Shown here one piece after another: positions 6,224 through 6,696 of a stretch of DNA of 6,696 bases (the first letter of the stretch is position 1; each line of letters starts with the position of its first letter). This DNA comes from Kiritimatiellia bacterium. Lineage in GTDB: Bacteria > Verrucomicrobiota > Kiritimatiellia > RFP12 > UBA1067. A program made the position numbers and the translations under genes. The stretch lies in assembly GCA_017648225.1 (NCBI GenBank), contig JAGCJE010000272.1, positions 1 through 6,696 on the forward strand, read 5' to 3'. Under the pieces are notes generated by a model. It saw only the letters and a list, made by a program, of their open reading frames with translations, was not told the DNA's origin and ran no database searches.

Positions 6224-6252
6224 TTTAAGAGAGCCTGATAATGTGATATAAT
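6224..6252 (+). promoter_or_regulatory. Predicted promoter of the divergent acyltransferase gene
   Basis: TGATATAAT (-10 box at 6247-6252) lies six bases before ATG 6259, so the predicted +1 is the A of that ATG. The base run 17 bp upstream, TTTAAG (6224-6229), is only a poor -35 match. The extended TG motif may compensate. No Shine-Dalgarno sequence lies between the -10 box and the ATG. Confidence 0.55.
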
Positions 6253-6258
6253 CCCGAC

Positions 6259-6696
6259 ATGAAAATTTCAATCTGCGAAAAATATCCTCAGAATCGCCTT
6301 TTCTCATTAGACCTGCTGCGCGGGCTCGATATGATGCTTCTTTTATGCTTCGGCCCCCTCTTAAAGGCCCTTTCTCGAGCGACGGGAGGACTGCCCAAGC
6401 CCTTCATGGATCAGCTCAATCATGTAGACTGGACCGGTTTTCGGTTATGGGACCTTATCATGCCGCTTTTCATTTTCATGTGCGGAGCGGCTGTACCCTT
6501 CGCGCTCGGCAGGAGACTTGAAAACGGAAAATCCACCGCAGCCTACTGGAAGCACGTCGGAATGCGTTTTGCGTTGCTGTGGTTTTTCGGAATGCTCGTC
6601 CAGGGACGCTTTTTCACTTACGATCCCGATCAATTCATGTATTTCAGCAATACGCTCCAGACCATCGCCATCGGATATGTCGCGGCGGCAGGCGTC
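6259..6696 (+). CDS. DUF5009/HGSNAT-like membrane acyltransferase, N-terminal part (cut by window edge)
   Basis: The 146 visible codons are open to the right edge. The start MKISICEKYPQNRLFSLDLL leads into RGLDMMLLLCFGPLL, then DQLNHVDWTGFRLWDLIMP and the membrane segment LFIFMCGAAVPFALG. A third membrane segment, MRFALLWFFGMLVQGRFF, follows, and then a fourth begins (QTIAIGYVAAAGV). The order R-SLD-x-LRG-x-D, then H-x-x-W-x-G, then WDLIMPLFIFM-x-G is that of the DUF5009 and heparan-alpha-glucosaminide N-acetyltransferase relatives. In these, a His of the H-x-x-W-x-G block (here His55) is thought to carry the acetyl group across the membrane. Bacterial members are presumed to acetylate sugars or cell-envelope glycans; the substrate cannot be told here. 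It is transcribed away from yceD, and ATG 6259 sits where the promoter's +1 is predicted. Confidence 0.85.
   Translation, partial: MKISICEKYPQNRLFSLDLLRGLDMMLLLCFGPLLKALSRATGGLPKPFMDQLNHVDWTGFRLWDLIMPLFIFMCGAAVPFALGRRLENGKSTAAYWKHVGMRFALLWFFGMLVQGRFFTYDPDQFMYFSNTLQTIAIGYVAAAGV

Noticed and set aside
6445..6633. A 62-codon minus-strand reading frame at the right end
   Set aside because: It is antisense to the acyltransferase gene, whose membrane segments and H-x-x-W-x-G motif are clear.
1..6696. A hidden defence system, mobile element or CRISPR array
   Set aside because: Nearly all bases are accounted for by recognisable housekeeping genes with short gaps. I saw no direct-repeat spacer array, transposase, integrase, attachment site or tRNA edge.

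Overview
This is a housekeeping stretch of a bacterial chromosome with no sign of mobile DNA. Seven complete genes and the start of an eighth are packed on the minus strand. A ninth gene runs the other way off the right edge. Base composition looks moderate and roughly even. The gene set does not fix the taxon. The mix of a DUF5009/HGSNAT-like membrane acyltransferase, a Cys-rich ThyX-like protein and a Clostridia-like LeuRS would suit a gut-associated bacterium, possibly of the PVC group (Lentisphaerae/Kiritimatiellae type), but that is a weak inference.

Reading the minus strand from right to left, the order is: yceD/DUF177 (6170-5727), rpmF for ribosomal protein L32 (5698-5519), plsX (5490-4438), leuS (4438-1865), a compact ThyX-like protein (1832-1278), rpoZ for RNA polymerase omega (1224-946), smpB (940-488) and the N-terminal part of secY (436-1, cut by the window edge). 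Gaps are between -1 and about 53 bp, so the first five genes probably form one transcription unit. rpoZ-smpB and secY appear to have additional promoters of their own. From 6259 to the right edge, the plus strand encodes the N-terminus of a DUF5009/HGSNAT-like multi-pass membrane acyltransferase, divergent from yceD.

Functionally the block is about making the translation, transcription and membrane machinery: L32 and its usual partner YceD, phospholipid initiation (PlsX), leucyl-tRNA charging (LeuRS), a likely nucleotide-related enzyme (ThyX-like), the RNAP omega subunit, ribosome rescue (SmpB) and protein export (SecY).

The most notable signals are these. First, there is a divergent pair of TGATATAAT extended -10 boxes, each placed so that the predicted +1 falls exactly on the A of an ATG, which predicts two leaderless mRNAs. 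Second, four perfect-period 9-bp CTAG-containing units inside leuS encode a Ser-rich insertion in the editing domain. Third, the ThyX-like protein is short, carries an RHK-x7-S motif and has a C-terminal cysteine cluster. Fourth, secY is detached from its usual place after rplO. I saw no CRISPR array, transposon, tRNA, rRNA, riboswitch or convincing intrinsic terminator, and no clearly novel multi-gene system.
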